Of a DNA stretch of 64,000 bases, positions 35,800 to 44,531 are shown in pieces. The translations under genes and the position numbers were made by a program. Within the stretch, counting starts at the first letter, position 1. Each line of letters opens with the position of its first letter. The stretch spans positions 784,001 through 848,000 of the forward strand of contig NZ_CP047135.1 of the NCBI RefSeq assembly GCF_009832905.1, given 5' to 3'. Below the pieces are notes generated by a model, which saw only the letters and a list, made by a program, of their open reading frames with translations, was not told the DNA's origin and ran no database searches. Origin of the DNA: Stenotrophomonas sp. 364 (GTDB lineage: Bacteria > Pseudomonadota > Gammaproteobacteria > Xanthomonadales > Xanthomonadaceae).

Positions 35800-36315
35800 A
35801 TGACCAAGGCCGCCTCCCGCAGCACCTCCACCGCATCGGCCGACCAGAGCCCGTCGGCCGCGCAGGTCATCGACGCGAAGATTGCCGGCCTCGACGACTG
35901 GCGCGGCACGACCCTGGCGCACGTGCGCCGCATCATCCAGCAGGCCGACCCGGCGGTGGTGGAAACGGTGAAGTGGCGCGGCGTGCCGGTCTGGGAACAC
36001 GACGGCATCCTGTGCACCGGCGAAACCTACGCGCACGCGGTCAAGCTGACCTTCGCCAAGGGCGCCGCGCTCGACGATCCGGCCGGGCTGTTCAACGCGA
36101 GCCTGGACGGCAACACGCGCCGCGCGATAGACCTGCGCGAGGGCGACACGATCAACGCGACGGCACTGAAAGCGCTGATCCGTGCTGCGGTAGCGGTGAA
36201 CGTGGCGGCCAAGGCGGCGAAAAAGGCGGCGCCGCGCAAACGTGCGGCACCCAAGGCGGCAACCGCCACGCGTGCCGCGGCGCCAACCGGCATCGCACGC
36301 CCCCCGCGCCGGTAA
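35800..36315 (+). CDS. DUF1801 domain protein with lysine/alanine-rich tail
   Basis: A 171-residue paralogue-like DUF1801 protein (VVETVKWRGVPVWEHDGILCTGETYAHAVKLTF in the core, seen in pieces). The last ~40 residues are a histone-H1-like repeat of KAA, KKAA and RKRAAPK, which suggests nucleic-acid binding or a simple linker. It follows the other DUF1801 gene in the same direction. Confidence 0.8.
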   Translation: MTKAASRSTSTASADQSPSAAQVIDAKIAGLDDWRGTTLAHVRRIIQQADPAVVETVKWRGVPVWEHDGILCTGETYAHAVKLTFAKGAALDDPAGLFNASLDGNTRRAIDLREGDTINATALKALIRAAVAVNVAAKAAKKAAPRKRAAPKAATATRAAAPTGIARPPRR

Positions 36316-36438
36316 GTGTCGGCCGGCCACGAGGCGCATCGTGGCCAACATGACAGTGGCGCGGTGGCAGCGGCCGGCGGATTCGGCAAAGATGGGGGCT
36401 GCCTTCTCGCCCTGTAGCGCGATGTCGGCTCTCCCCCA

Positions 36439-37611
36439 TTGAAACTGGATCTGCCTGTGCTGAGTGTTGTTGGTGTGCTGCTTGCGTTGTATTTGGTGTG
36501 GCGCGTGGTGTGGCCGTTGCGGGTGTCGCTGTCACTGCGTGGCCCGCTTGGATTGCTGGTGGTGTCGCTGGCCCTGCATCACCGTATCGTGGCCCGGTTC
36601 GCCGGCACCATGGCCTCGCCGGAACTTCCCAAACCGGTCATCGCGGTGCTCGCCACCGGCTTCACCGCGCTGCTGATCGGCGCACTGGCAGTGTTGGTGC
36701 TGGATGCGCTGCTGCTGGGCGCGCGCCTGTTGCGCTGCCCACGTGCCACCGCCGCACTGCGCACGGCGTGGCTGCGGCCGGCCGCGATGGGTGTGGCGCT
36801 GGTGGTGTCGGCGTATGGCATCTGGCAGGGCATGGCCGTGCCGCAGACCCGACACATCGAGGTGGCCATTGATGGTCTGCCGGCACAGTTCGACGGGTAC
36901 CGCGTGCTGCAGCTCACCGACATCCACGCCAGCCGCCTGCTGACCGGTGCCTGGGTGGCCAAGGTGGTGGCCAACAGCAATGCGCTGTCGCCGGACCTGG
37001 TGGTGATCACCGGTGACCTGATCGACGGCACGGTGGCTGCGCGTGCCGCCGATTTCGCCCCGTTGGGCAAGCTGCGCGCCCCCGACGGTGTCATCGCCAT
37101 CACCGGCAACCACGAGTACTACGCGCAGTACGCCGACTGGATGCAGGCCTTCCGCGCGCAAGGCATGCAGGTGCTGGAGAACACCCACACTCAGGTCCGC
37201 CGCGACGGTGCGGTGCTGACCATCGCCGGCGTCACCGACCCGGTGGCGGCGCGCTACGGCCTGCCGATGCCGGACCTGGCCGCCGCGCTGGCCGGCGCCG
37301 ATCCCCATGCCCCGGTGATCCTGCTCGACCACCGCCCCGGGGCGGCGCGTGCCAATGCCGCACGCGGCGTCGCACTGCAGTTGTCCGGGCACACCCACGG
37401 CGGGCACATCGTGGGCATGGACCAGCTGGTCAAGCGTGCCAACGGTGGTTACGTGTCCGGGCGCTACGCGGTGGACGGCATGACCCTGTATGTCAGCAAC
37501 GGTGCCGGGCTGTGGGCCGGTTTCGCCGCGCGCATCGGCGTGCCGTCGGAGATCACCCTGATCACGCTGCGCCAGGGCGCGCCGGACCGTCAGATCGCCG
37601 GCGCGCTATAG
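36439..37611 (+). CDS. YkuE/YaeI-like membrane metallophosphoesterase (TTG start)
   Basis: Calcineurin-like phosphoesterase of 390 residues. Three to four N-terminal helices (to about residue 130) are followed by the catalytic domain: QLTDIHASRLL, VITGDLIDGT, AITGNHEYY and LQLSGHTHGGHI, all metal-binding motifs. The TTG at 36439 is the first possible start after an in-frame stop at 36415. The nearest downstream ATG would delete the first helices. Likely acts on lipid or cell-envelope phosphates at the periplasmic face. Confidence 0.88.
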   Translation: MKLDLPVLSVVGVLLALYLVWRVVWPLRVSLSLRGPLGLLVVSLALHHRIVARFAGTMASPELPKPVIAVLATGFTALLIGALAVLVLDALLLGARLLRCPRATAALRTAWLRPAAMGVALVVSAYGIWQGMAVPQTRHIEVAIDGLPAQFDGYRVLQLTDIHASRLLTGAWVAKVVANSNALSPDLVVITGDLIDGTVAARAADFAPLGKLRAPDGVIAITGNHEYYAQYADWMQAFRAQGMQVLENTHTQVRRDGAVLTIAGVTDPVAARYGLPMPDLAAALAGADPHAPVILLDHRPGAARANAARGVALQLSGHTHGGHIVGMDQLVKRANGGYVSGRYAVDGMTLYVSNGAGLWAGFAARIGVPSEITLITLRQGAPDRQIAGAL

Positions 37612-37656
37612 TCCGGCCATCGACGGCAGCCGCCGTCGCTGGATAGAGGCGTATGC

Positions 37657-37995
37657 ATGCTGATCCTGCTGTTGGCCGCGATGCTGGTGCTGCTCAATGC
37701 GGTGGCATCGGTACAGGTGTGGAACCGCCCGGACGTGCCGCGACCACAACGTGTCGCGCAACTGCTGCTGGTCTGGCTGCTGCCAGTGGTCGGGGCGCTG
37801 TTGTGCCTGGTGTTCGTGGCGATGACGCGCGCTGGCGATGGCGGCGGCAGCGATCCGGGACCGTCCTACGTCAATGACAGCGGCTATGCGTGGGGTGAGG
37901 GTGACAACGGCGGCACGCGGTGCGCCGCGGACATCGACAGTTGCGACGGTGGCGGCGACAGTGGGGGCGGAGACGGTGGCGGTGGGGGTGACTGA
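37657..37995 (+). CDS. Small membrane protein with Gly/Asp-rich tail
   Basis: A 112-residue protein with two hydrophobic helices (LILLLAAMLVLLNAVASVQV and LLLVWLLPVVGALLCLVFVA), resembling cardiolipin-synthase N-terminal-type (PLDc_N) segments. The tail is Gly/Asp-rich (GGGDSGGGDGGGGGD) with two Cys. Function unknown. Confidence 0.65.
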   Translation: MLILLLAAMLVLLNAVASVQVWNRPDVPRPQRVAQLLLVWLLPVVGALLCLVFVAMTRAGDGGGSDPGPSYVNDSGYAWGEGDNGGTRCAADIDSCDGGGDSGGGDGGGGGD

Positions 37996-38088
37996 GCGCG
38001 GCCAGCCTCACCGCAGCTGAACGCCGCAGCTTGGCAAGCCCGCAGGGAATTGCGACGCTTGCGCGCTGATAGGGCGGAAAGAACGCGG

Positions 38089-39024
38089 ATGAAAGCGATG
38101 CGCAACGTGCTGGGAACGATGATGGTGCTGGCTACCACCGGTGGCTGTGCGCTGCAGGGCGATGCGCTGCGCAGTACACCTGCGGCGACGGCGGCAGGCG
38201 TGGTCCTGCCCGATACCGAGAGCTGGAGCGTGCATGATCCGGCCGGGCGCGATTACCCGATCTGGGTGGCGCTGCCGGCCAGCTACGCGCAGCACCCGGA
38301 GCGGCGCTACCCGGTGCTGTTCGTCACCGACGCGCTGTACAGCTTTCCGCTGGTGCGCAGCGTGCGCAACCTGGTGGGGCAGGGCGGCGCCAACCTGGAA
38401 GATTTCATCCTGGTCGGGCTGCCGCCGCAGCAGGGGCTGACCTCCAAACAGAGCCGCTCGCGCGACTACACGCCCACCCAGCCGCAACGCACTGCCGACG
38501 ACGACTACAGCGACGACGTGGTCTACGGCGGTGCCGCGCACTACCGCGATTTCCTGGCCACGCATGTGTTGCCCGCGGTGGACGCGCGCTACCGCACCGA
38601 TCCGGCACGGCGCAGTTTCGCCGGGCATTCCTACGGCGGCCTGTTCGGCACCTATGTGCTGCTCACGCGCCCGCAGATGTTCCAGACCTACATCCTGTCC
38701 AGCCCGTCGCTGTGGTTCGATGGGCACTACATCGACCGCCTTGAACAGGACTAGGCGCAGCAGCACCGCGCGCTGCCGGCGCGGGTACTGCTGGCGATCG
38801 GCAGCGAAGAGACGCCCACGCCCGATGCGGTGGACGGCCCCCGCAACGACATGGTGCGCGATACGCAGGCGTTCGCCGACCGCCTGCGCCAGCGTGGCTA
38901 CCAGGGCCTGCAGGTGGACAACCGCGTGATCCCGGCCGAAGACCACCTCACCGTGTACCCCACCACGCTGACCCGCGCGCTGCTGCAGGTTTACCCGGGC
39001 GCCGGCCCGTACGACGGCGGCTGA
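38089..39024 (+). pseudogene. Alpha/beta-hydrolase esterase gene split by an in-frame amber codon
   Basis: Reads as one continuous gene except for a TAG at 38752-38754. The first part (221 residues) starts MKAMRNVLGTMMVLATTGGC, a probable lipoprotein signal, and contains the esterase motif FAGHSYGGLFG with the nucleophilic Ser. After the amber codon the same frame continues ARVLLAIGSEETPTPDAVDG to IPAEDHLTVYP, which would supply the catalytic His, and stops at 39022-39024. The fold matches IroE/Fes-type esterases of the D_esterase family. The amber codon removes the His, so the translated 5' product should be inactive unless read through. Confidence 0.85.
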
Positions 39025-39026
39025 GC

Positions 39027-39440
39027 ATGCAGACCGTGCGCACCGTGCCGTTGTTTGACGCCCGCTGCAGCCACTGCGGTGAGGCGTTCGCCCATCCCAG
39101 CCTGGGCGATGCGGTGTACGGCGCGCTGATGCTGTGCAGTGTGGACGGACGCCAGCACGCGATCGTGGACGGCTTCAGCGCGGTACCAGCGCAGGTCGCC
39201 GTGCTGCTCGCTGACGATCCGGACACCGCGCTGTGGCCGGTGCTGGCCGCGTTGGCCGATCCACCTGAAGGCTCGGCCTGGTCGGTGGAGCTGCATTGCC
39301 CGCACTGCGGTCAGCCCGATCCGGCCTTCCAGGAAGGCACGCGCCGCGGCATGGCGGACATTCCGTTGGCCCGCTTCGGCCAGTGCGCAGCGGGCGACCT
39401 GGCCGCGCAGGTCGCACGGCTCGCGGATCGCCAGCGCTGA
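39027..39440 (+). CDS. Uncharacterised protein with two CxxC motifs
   Basis: A 137-residue cytoplasmic protein starting 2 bp after the esterase pseudogene. The two cysteine pairs CSHC (residues 14-17) and CPHC (about 91-94) could bind one zinc ion. No domain recognised. It may have shared an operon with the esterase gene. Confidence 0.65.
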   Translation: MQTVRTVPLFDARCSHCGEAFAHPSLGDAVYGALMLCSVDGRQHAIVDGFSAVPAQVAVLLADDPDTALWPVLAALADPPEGSAWSVELHCPHCGQPDPAFQEGTRRGMADIPLARFGQCAAGDLAAQVARLADRQR

Positions 39441-39450
39441 GCCCACCCGA

Positions 39451-40860
39451 TCAGGCCAGGGCGGTGTCCTGCAGCGATATCGCCGTGGCCAGTTCCGGTG
39501 CCAGTGCGTGTGCCACGGCCATGCGCAGCATCGCCGGGCTGACGTGGCGGCGGTGCACCCGGTTGATCGCCGCCATGTACAGGCGACCGAACGCATTGAG
39601 CGTACGCACCTTTGTGCCCAGCGCGATCACCGCCGCACCATCGTCCAGAATCTGCACGCGCACGCACGAGCGGAACTGCAGGTGGCGGTCGTCGGCGCCG
39701 AGCAGGACCTCGGCGCTGCGGTCGGCGGCGTCGCTGGCCTGGGCGTGTACCGGGAAGCGACCGGCGAACCGCTCGCCGGGACCGTCGGACAGCAGCGAGG
39801 ACACCGGGCAGCCCAGCGGCGAGGTACGCAGCCGCAAGGGGGTCACCAGGATGTTGCGCAGGGCCATCAGCCGGCCCACGCCCGGCGGTGGGTTGCGGAC
39901 GAATCCCTCCAGCACCGCTTCCAGCAGTGCACGCGCCGAATGCCCGCCGACGCTGTGGGCGGGCAGGGTGACATAGGTGTAATCCTGGTGGTCGAAGCCC
40001 TGCGGCAACGCCTGCTGCAGCAGTGAATCGGCCGGCGCCTCCGCCTGCGTGCCCAGCGTGCCGCATGCCGCGCGCTGTCCGATGTAGCCCTGGGCCGGGC
40101 GCACCCGCGCCAGGCCGCTGCGCACCCGCCCGACCAGATCGCGGCTGCCGGCGCAGCAGCGCGCCAGCATCGAGGCGGCCGGTGCGCGCAGCGACAGCGT
40201 CACCTGCGGAAGCTGGTCCAGGTCGGTCTGCTCAAGCAGCTGCTGCAACGCCGGCGGCAGGGTGTCGGTCAGCGAAGGAATGTCGGCGGCGCCTGCATCG
40301 ATGCGCGCACGTTGCGCATCGCTCAACGCGCCACTGCGCTCATCGGCGTGGCAGGACAGCGCGAACAGCGCCGGATGCCGGGGATGACGCGACACGAACT
40401 GGTGCCAGGTACCGCTGCCGAAGCGCACAGTGAACAGGCAGTCCGGCGGCACGTCGATGCAGCGCAGGGCGCGCACGAAGGCGGCCGGGTCCTGCTGCAG
40501 TTGTGCATCGGACACGGTGGAAAAGCGCAGCTGGGCGCCGCCGCTGCCGGCAATGGCGGTGAACATGCGCGGGCCGGCATGGCGATGGAACGGATGCCCG
40601 GTGCGGCCTACCGAGAACGAGTACAGCGACGAGGCATCGCCGTGCGCCAGGTGCATGCCGCCCAGCCGGGCGGAAGGTTCGTCCAGCGCATCCACGAAGC
40701 GCGGATGCTGTGCCTGGCGCAGGCCCGCGTCGCGCAATAGCGCATCGCCGGCGCCGATCCCGAGCTGGGCGATCAACGCCACTTCGACCGGGCTCCCATC
40801 GCCGCAGGACGGCAGGCTGATGCTGGGAAACGAGCGGCTGACGCGGTGGGTATCGAGCAT
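39451..40860 (-). CDS. Two-part protein: cupin-like N-terminus and DUF2867-like C-terminus
   Basis: A 469-residue protein. The N-terminal ~180 residues include PFHRHAGPRMF and GSGTWHQF, spaced like the metal-binding histidines of a cupin, and a loop of Cys residues later (ARCCAGSRDL). The C-terminal ~170 residues (DYTYVTLPAHSVGGHSARALLEAV, VALGTKVRTLNAFGRLYMAAIN) look like DUF2867. An AAGGAGA Shine-Dalgarno lies before the ATG at 40860. It follows an ArsR-type regulator gene by 30 bp and is probably regulated with it. Function unknown. Confidence 0.6.
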   Translation of the reverse strand: MLDTHRVSRSFPSISLPSCGDGSPVEVALIAQLGIGAGDALLRDAGLRQAQHPRFVDALDEPSARLGGMHLAHGDASSLYSFSVGRTGHPFHRHAGPRMFTAIAGSGGAQLRFSTVSDAQLQQDPAAFVRALRCIDVPPDCLFTVRFGSGTWHQFVSRHPRHPALFALSCHADERSGALSDAQRARIDAGAADIPSLTDTLPPALQQLLEQTDLDQLPQVTLSLRAPAASMLARCCAGSRDLVGRVRSGLARVRPAQGYIGQRAACGTLGTQAEAPADSLLQQALPQGFDHQDYTYVTLPAHSVGGHSARALLEAVLEGFVRNPPPGVGRLMALRNILVTPLRLRTSPLGCPVSSLLSDGPGERFAGRFPVHAQASDAADRSAEVLLGADDRHLQFRSCVRVQILDDGAAVIALGTKVRTLNAFGRLYMAAINRVHRRHVSPAMLRMAVAHALAPELATAISLQDTALA

Positions 40861-40890
40861 GACGTTCTCCTTGTCCTGCGGCGGTACGGC

Positions 40891-41205
40891 TCAGGTAGCA
40901 GGCTTGCGGCGCGCACGGGCGCGGCTCTCACGCTGCAATGGCCCACCCACCGGGCAGACCTCGGCGGCCCACGCGAACAGGGTGTTGGCCAGCCTGTCGG
41001 GCACCTGCCGGAAGTACACGAACTGGCCGCGCTTCTCGCGTTCGATGAGCCCGGCGTCCTCCAGGATGCGCAGGTGGCTGGACAGCGCCGGCTTGCTGAA
41101 ATCGAAGCGCTCGCCCAGCTCGCCGGCGCTCAACTCGCCGCCATTGAGGTAGGCCAGGATCTGTCGGCGGGCAGTGGAGGCGAGGGCTTCGAAGATGCGA
41201 TCCAT
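40891..41205 (-). CDS. ArsR-family winged-helix regulator
   Basis: DNA-binding protein of 104 residues: MDRIFEALASTARRQILAYL, then FDFSKPALSSHLRILEDAGLI (recognition helix) and REKRGQFVYFRQV (wing). No obvious thiol metal-binding motif of the arsenic sensors is present, so it may sense something else. It is the first gene before the cupin/DUF2867 gene and is preceded by a perfect inverted repeat. Confidence 0.9.
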   Translation of the reverse strand: MDRIFEALASTARRQILAYLNGGELSAGELGERFDFSKPALSSHLRILEDAGLIEREKRGQFVYFRQVPDRLANTLFAWAAEVCPVGGPLQRESRARARRKPAT

Positions 41206-41211
41206 GGCGGT

Positions 41212-41231
41212 AGTTAACTAATTCGTTAACT
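41212..41231. promoter_or_regulatory. Predicted ArsR-type operator
   Basis: agttaactaattcgttaact has 7-bp perfect arms (agttaac / gttaact) around a 6-bp spacer, starting 7 bp before the regulator's ATG. It is an AT-rich island in GC-rich sequence, fitting autoregulation. Confidence 0.65.
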
Positions 41232-41233
41232 GA

Positions 41234-41597
41234 TGGTGGTCCGCCGGCGTGCTGCTGTCAAGGGGCTTTTGCAGCGCGACCCCCGGGCGTGACCGATGCC
41301 TGCCCACGGAGGCGTCGTGCGCGCCCGCGGCAGCAACACGGGCGAGCCCAAGCAACACGGGCGAGCCCACCCCGCTGGCCGACCTCAAGGGCGAAGACCC
41401 GTGGCAGGACCTGTGGTTCCATTCCAACCCGTGTTCATCGACGCCCGCCCCCGGTAGAGCCACGCCATGCGCGGCTGTCTGCCTCCGATGCGGCCCGCCG
41501 TGCTCCGGCATCGCGTGAAGGCCAGGACAGCGCGCCTCCACGGCACGGTCACTGCCTTCCGCCGACGCTGGCAGCCTGTCCCCAACCCGGATGCGCC
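41234..41597. other. 364-bp intergenic stretch with a 19-bp tandem duplication
   Basis: No credible gene is seen. It contains two adjacent copies of agcaacacgggcgagccca (41332-41350 and 41351-41369). The frames that are open here show no domain and no Shine-Dalgarno. The last ~60 bp are the leader of the following gene. Confidence 0.6.
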
Positions 41598-42032
41598 ATG
41601 ACCACCCTGACCCTGCCCGAACTGGCCAAGAAGATGGCCAACATCGACTTCACCATGCTGCAGACCCACACCGACAGCGGCGAGATCGCGGCGCGGCCGA
41701 TGAGCAACAACGGTGACGTGGACTACGATGGCGACAGCTGGTTCTTCACCACCGAAGACACCGACATGGTCCGCGAGATCACCCGGGACCCGAAGGTGGC
41801 GCTGAGCTTCAGCGGCAGCAAGTCGCTGCTGGGCAAGCCGCCATTGTTCGTGGCGGTGCAGGGCAGGGCAACCCTTCACCGCGACAAGACGATCATGCAG
41901 CAGCACTGGGTGAAAGACCTGGAGCGCTGGTTCGAGCAGGGCGTGGATAGTCCGGGCCTGGTGCTGATCCAGGTAGCTGCGGCGCGTATCCATTACTGGG
42001 ACGGGGAAGACCAGGGCGAAATCCTGCGCTGA
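41598..42032 (+). CDS. Pyridoxamine 5'-phosphate oxidase-family general stress protein
   Basis: Small split-barrel flavin-binding protein of 144 residues. Features of the family are MLQTHTDSGEIAARPMSN, SWFFTTEDTDMVREI and VALSFSGSKSLL. Homologues are described as general stress proteins (PF16242-type). It is 11 bp upstream of the DUF72 gene and probably the first gene of a three-gene stress/repair operon. Confidence 0.85.
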   Translation: MTTLTLPELAKKMANIDFTMLQTHTDSGEIAARPMSNNGDVDYDGDSWFFTTEDTDMVREITRDPKVALSFSGSKSLLGKPPLFVAVQGRATLHRDKTIMQQHWVKDLERWFEQGVDSPGLVLIQVAAARIHYWDGEDQGEILR

Positions 42033-42043
42033 GGGAGGCCGAC

Positions 42044-42784
42044 ATGGACGCGTCGGGCATGCCGAAGATCGGGTGTGCGGGCTGGTCGATTCCCAGCCGC
42101 TACGCGGCGCACTTCGGGCCCGGCGACAGCGCGCTGGCACGCTATGCCACGCGCTTCGAGGTGGCGGAGATCAATTCCTCGTTCTACCGGCCGCACCAAC
42201 GCACCACCTACGCGCGCTGGGCGGCCACCGTTCCGTCGGAGTTTCGTTTCTCGGTGAAGCTGCCCCGGACGATTTCGCACGATTCGGGGCTGGTGGGCGT
42301 CGGCCCGCTGCTGGACCGCTTCCTGGACGAGGTGGGCGGGCTGGGGCGCACGCTGGGCGCGCTGCTGCTGCAGTTGCCGCCATCGTTGGCCCTGGATACA
42401 CGCCGCGCCGGGAGTTTTTTCCGCGCCCTGCGTCGACGCACGCCAGTGCCCGTGGTCTGCGAGCCTCGCCATGCCAGCTGGTTCAGCGCGCAGGCCGAGG
42501 CACTGTTGCAGCGCCACGCGATTTCCCGGGCCGCGGTGGATCCGGCGCGCGTTGCCGCCGCGGCGCTTCCTGGCGGCGCGCAGGGGTGGCGGTACTGGCG
42601 CTGGCACGGTTCGCCGCGCATGTATTACAGCGATTACCCCGATGCCGCATTGGCCAATCTTGCCGCACACCTCGTGCAACACCCAGGGCAGGCGCAGGCA
42701 CCGTGGGTGATCTTCGACAACACCGCCCATGGCTTTGCGATCGCCAATGCCCTGCGCCTGAAGGAGATCGTCACGCATGCCTGA
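42044..42784 (+). CDS. DUF72 (YecE-like) protein
   Basis: TIM-barrel protein of 246 residues, family DUF72: GCAGWSIPSRYAAHF at the start, FEVAEINSSFYRPHQRTTY, FRFSVKLPRTISHD and WVIFDNTAHGFAIANAL near the end. A GAGG Shine-Dalgarno precedes the ATG. The last 8 bp overlap the nei-like gene. The biochemical role of the family is not established. Confidence 0.9.
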   Translation: MDASGMPKIGCAGWSIPSRYAAHFGPGDSALARYATRFEVAEINSSFYRPHQRTTYARWAATVPSEFRFSVKLPRTISHDSGLVGVGPLLDRFLDEVGGLGRTLGALLLQLPPSLALDTRRAGSFFRALRRRTPVPVVCEPRHASWFSAQAEALLQRHAISRAAVDPARVAAAALPGGAQGWRYWRWHGSPRMYYSDYPDAALANLAAHLVQHPGQAQAPWVIFDNTAHGFAIANALRLKEIVTHA

Positions 42785-43505
42785 AGGTCCCTCCATCGTC
42801 ATTCTGCGCGAAGCCGCCGCCAAGTTCCGCGGCAAGACCGTGCGCCGCGCACTGGGCAACAGCAGCCTGGACCTCACCCGCATGGAAGGGCGGCGGGTGC
42901 TGGCGCTGCGCAGCTGGGGCAAGCACTTTCTGATCCAGTTCAGCGGCTTCAGCCTGCGCGTGCACATGCTGATGTTCGGCAGCTACCGCGTCGACGAACG
43001 CAAGCCCTCACCAGCGCGCGTGTCGCTGCAGTTCGACAACGGCGAGTTGAACATCTATGCCTCGTCGCTGAAGTACATCGAAGGGCCGTTGGAGGACACC
43101 TACGACTGGCGCGGCGACGTGCTCTCGCCCGACTGGGATCCGCGCCTGGCCCGGCGCCGGCTCAAGCAGCAGCCGGACACCCTGATCTGCGATGCGCTGC
43201 TGGACCAGGCGCTGTTTGCCGGGGTCGGCAACATCATCAAGAATGAAGTGCTGTTCCGTACCCGCGTGCATCCCGAATCGACGATCGGCAGCATCCCGCC
43301 GCGCACGCTGGGCAAGGTGATCGCCGACGCACGCACCTACAGCGAGGCATTCCTGGCGTGGAAGAAGGCCGGCACGCTGCGCCAGCACTGGCAGGTGCAC
43401 ACCAAACGGACGTGTCCGTGCTGTGGCGGGCCGCTGTCCAAAACCTACCCGGGGCGCAGCAAACGGCGGACCTTCTTTTGCCCGAACTGCCAAGTGAAGT
43501 ACTGA
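42777..43505 (+). CDS. nei: Fpg/Nei family DNA glycosylase (endonuclease VIII-like)
   Basis: Base-excision repair glycosylase of 242 residues. The N-terminal MPEGPS carries the catalytic Pro2/Glu3. A helix-two-turn-helix (FAGVGNIIKNEVLFRTRVHP) and a C-terminal zinc finger (CPCCGG ... FFCPNC) follow. The sequence fits Nei rather than MutM because the early residues are those of Nei-like proteins. Start overlaps the DUF72 gene by 8 bp, so the two are coupled; the operon looks like an oxidative damage response. Confidence 0.92.
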   Translation: MPEGPSIVILREAAAKFRGKTVRRALGNSSLDLTRMEGRRVLALRSWGKHFLIQFSGFSLRVHMLMFGSYRVDERKPSPARVSLQFDNGELNIYASSLKYIEGPLEDTYDWRGDVLSPDWDPRLARRRLKQQPDTLICDALLDQALFAGVGNIIKNEVLFRTRVHPESTIGSIPPRTLGKVIADARTYSEAFLAWKKAGTLRQHWQVHTKRTCPCCGGPLSKTYPGRSKRRTFFCPNCQVKY

Positions 43506-43700
43506 CACAACGGGCGTCTGGGCAGCGGGGCCAGGCATCAGACGGGTGAAACTGCCGGTGGGCCGGCTGCTGTAGGATGGCTGCGTCACACGCCATTACG
43601 CGCGTCCTGCGCGGTCCGCACCTGACCGCCCGCTTCGCTCCATTTTCCGGGTACGGCGTCCAACAGGGCCGCCGTGCTCCCCGTGTCCAACGGAGCGCAC

Positions 43701-44372
43701 ATGCCGGGCTATACCACCCGCATTCTCACCATTCCGGTCGGCGGTCACGACTTCCGCATCCGCGCGCTCAGCGACCTGCAGCAGTTCGCCGATCCCACCG
43801 GCCGGGCCCAACGCGCCGGCATCCATTCCTCGTTGTGGAGTCTGTTCGGCCAGGTCTGGCCGGCCGGTCGCGTGTTGGCCGAAACCATGCACAGCTTCGA
43901 CGTGGCCGGCAAACGCGTACTGGAGCTGGGCTGTGGACTGGGGCTGGCCAGCCTGGTGCTGGCCCATCGCGGGGCCGACGTGGTGGCCAGCGACCACCAT
44001 CCGCTGGCCGAGTCCTTCCTGGCCTACAACGCCGGGCTCAATGACCTGCCCGCGCTGCACTACCGCGATCTGCCGTGGGAGCTGCCGGATACGACACTGG
44101 GTCGCTTCGATCTGATCATCGGCAGCGACGTGTTGTACGAGCGCGGCCACGCGCTGCAGATCGCCCGCATGATGGAGCGCCACGCACGTCCCACGGCCGA
44201 ACTGCTGCTCACCGATCCGGGGCGCGGCAACGTGGGATCGTTCTCGCGTGCCATGGCCGCGCAGGGCTATACCGTTGACGAGGCTTACGGCCTGTTCGAT
44301 GACGAAGGCGATGCGCCGGGGCGTGGGCGGCTGCTGCGCTACACGCGTGCGGCCGCTTCGCAGGCGGCCTGA
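43701..44372 (+). CDS. Class I SAM-dependent methyltransferase (lysine methyltransferase-like)
   Basis: Protein methyltransferase-like enzyme of 223 residues. The AdoMet motif VLELGCGLGLASLVLAHRGA is followed by VVASDHHPLAE and LIIGSDVLYE. Order and spacing match the METTL21/FAM86-type family. The ATG at 43701 was chosen; an earlier in-frame start adds nine residues. Target protein unknown. Confidence 0.85.
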   Translation: MPGYTTRILTIPVGGHDFRIRALSDLQQFADPTGRAQRAGIHSSLWSLFGQVWPAGRVLAETMHSFDVAGKRVLELGCGLGLASLVLAHRGADVVASDHHPLAESFLAYNAGLNDLPALHYRDLPWELPDTTLGRFDLIIGSDVLYERGHALQIARMMERHARPTAELLLTDPGRGNVGSFSRAMAAQGYTVDEAYGLFDDEGDAPGRGRLLRYTRAAASQAA

Positions 44373-44531
44373 GGCGGTTCGGCGGGGTCTGCGCAGGCGC
44401 GATGTGGTGACTGCGTGAGCCTGCCCGGCGGTCGGATATCGTAGGCTCGGCGGCATTCAAGTGCTGGTGGGAGTCGCGATGCCGTTGAGTCTGTCCTGCT
44501 GTCGTATCGGCAGCGCATCCGTGCGTGGGCG

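Noticed and set aside
41249..41597. Open frames in the stretch upstream of the flavin-binding stress protein
   Set aside because: They cross the tandem duplication, have no ribosome site and no recognisable pattern.
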